7,849 bases of DNA from Verrucomicrobiota bacterium (GTDB taxonomy: Bacteria; Verrucomicrobiota; Verrucomicrobiia; Verrucomicrobiales; DEV007), in the NCBI GenBank assembly GCA_020629815.1, contig JAHDCN010000025.1:1-7849 (forward strand). Direction: 5' to 3'. A model generated the notes under the pieces. It was not told the DNA's origin and did not search any database. It worked only from the letters and a program-made list of their open reading frames with translations. Below are positions 7,233 to 7,849 of this stretch, one piece after another. The stretch's first letter is position 1; each line of letters begins with the position of its first letter. The position numbers and the translations under genes are program-made.

Positions 7233-7828
7233 GCGGGCGCGACAATACCCTTTCTGAGCTGCGGGCGAGACGGCGGGTTTATCAATCTGTCGGGGCGAAG
7301 AGTGCAGCACTGGCATCGCTGCTGGCATTTCTTCTCGCTGGCTGGATTTGGAAACAGGGGGCATCGATCTCCAACGACTTCTTCTTTTTTTCCTGGATGG
7401 CGGTTGCCGTCGCAGTCGATTTGGTTTCCGGTTTTCAACTGTTCCGGCAGGCAAAAAAAGAAGGCCAACCAGTGCCTTCTGATCGGATGATCCTCAGCGC
7501 TTTGCTGATGCTGCCACCATTTTTGGTTGGGTTGGTGCTTAGCTCGATTTTCCTGTTCTTCTACGAAGACCCGGTCAATGCTGCCATCTATTGGGCGATC
7601 TGCAGCGGTCTTGGCCTGTTGACGCTGAGCGCGTTTCTGAGCAAAAAATCGATCTTCGTATCCGCGGCGATTCTGGTTTGTGGTTTGGGATTTCTCATCT
7701 TCCGGGAAACAGGTGGACCCTTACCCGGCGAACACGCCACCATGCAGGGCGCGGTAGTCATGGCCGTCTGCTTCGGAGTTCCGCTGGCCCTTTTTTCCGC
7801 AACTGCCTGGCGGACCCAACAGGGTTAA
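7229..7828 (+). CDS. Unrecognised polytopic membrane protein (about six spans)
   Basis: I do not recognise the family. The 199-residue product has a basic N-terminus (RARRR at 12-16) and hydrophobic spans at about 23-41, 51-71, 88-111, 118-137, 141-158 and 172-194, which suggests six helices. Few polar residues lie inside the membrane. Possible landmarks are the aromatic stretch FFFFSWM (51-57), D64 in the second span, and C125, C151 and C181 near or within spans. No CxxC, His cluster or known catalytic motif is visible. The start is ATG at 7229, overlapping the rhodanese stop as ATGA; a TTG seven codons upstream is much less likely. AGGA at 7213-7216 could serve as a ribosome site, though at a long spacing of 12 bases. 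It is the last gene of the coupled run and ends 21 bases from the window edge, so a function in oxidase biogenesis or as membrane partner of the rhodanese is a guess from position only. Confidence 0.8.
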   Translation: MSGRDNTLSELRARRRVYQSVGAKSAALASLLAFLLAGWIWKQGASISNDFFFFSWMAVAVAVDLVSGFQLFRQAKKEGQPVPSDRMILSALLMLPPFLVGLVLSSIFLFFYEDPVNAAIYWAICSGLGLLTLSAFLSKKSIFVSAAILVCGLGFLIFRETGGPLPGEHATMQGAVVMAVCFGVPLALFSATAWRTQQG

Positions 7829-7849
7829 GTCCCAGAGTGAACAGGGTTA
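7818..7849. repeat. Short direct repeat at the end of the last gene
   Basis: The 10-mer AACAGGGTTA occurs at 7818-7827, overlapping the TAA stop, and again at 7840-7849, the last bases of the window, a period of 22 bases. Both copies and the spacing are exact. Whether it continues as an array beyond the edge cannot be seen, and a chance pair or a small local duplication is quite possible. Confidence 0.35.

Overview
The window looks like part of a Verrucomicrobiota chromosome, with Planctomycetota as the main alternative. The best clue is a left-hand gene pair, a PSCyt1-PSCyt2-PSD1 haem protein (DUF1549/DUF1553) followed by a DUF1501 protein. This pair is heavily expanded in those two phyla. 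Most starts lack a good Shine-Dalgarno sequence, which also fits. The assignment is by family recognition only, and no ribosomal RNA or tRNA is present.

Layout. Bases 1-101 are the edge of an unidentified neighbouring region, followed by an 8-bp stem-loop at the DUF1501 stop codon. On the minus strand, reading right to left, a secreted PSCyt1/DUF1549/DUF1553 protein (3826 to 1493) is followed after 35 bases by a Tat-type DUF1501 protein (1457 to 102). A 138-base intergenic region (3827-3964) separates this pair from a divergent plus-strand run of five genes: ctaB/cyoE haem O synthase (3965-4840), a membrane-anchored SCO1/SenC protein (4913-5701), a DUF420 (CtaM/YozB-like) membrane domain fused to a DUF1573 domain (5701-6801), a membrane-anchored rhodanese (6798-7232), and an unrecognised protein with about six membrane spans (7229-7828).

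How the genes work together. ctaB makes the haem O/A precursor, SCO family proteins deliver copper to the CuA site of subunit II, and DUF420 proteins (CtaM/YozB) are known assembly factors of haem-copper oxidases in Firmicutes. The plus-strand cluster is therefore a cytochrome c oxidase assembly module without the structural subunits. The last four genes overlap by 1, 4 and 4 bases, so they are almost certainly co-translated. This places the DUF1573 domain, the rhodanese and the unknown membrane protein in the same job, and the periplasmic Cys-containing domains could form a thiol or copper relay with SCO. The minus-strand pair is a common secreted system in these phyla, often linked to degradation of complex organic matter. 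Its own substrate cannot be read from the sequence.

I see no mobile element, CRISPR array, structural RNA or phage gene. The most interesting points are the DUF420-DUF1573 fusion and the tight coupling of a rhodanese and an orphan membrane protein to oxidase assembly.
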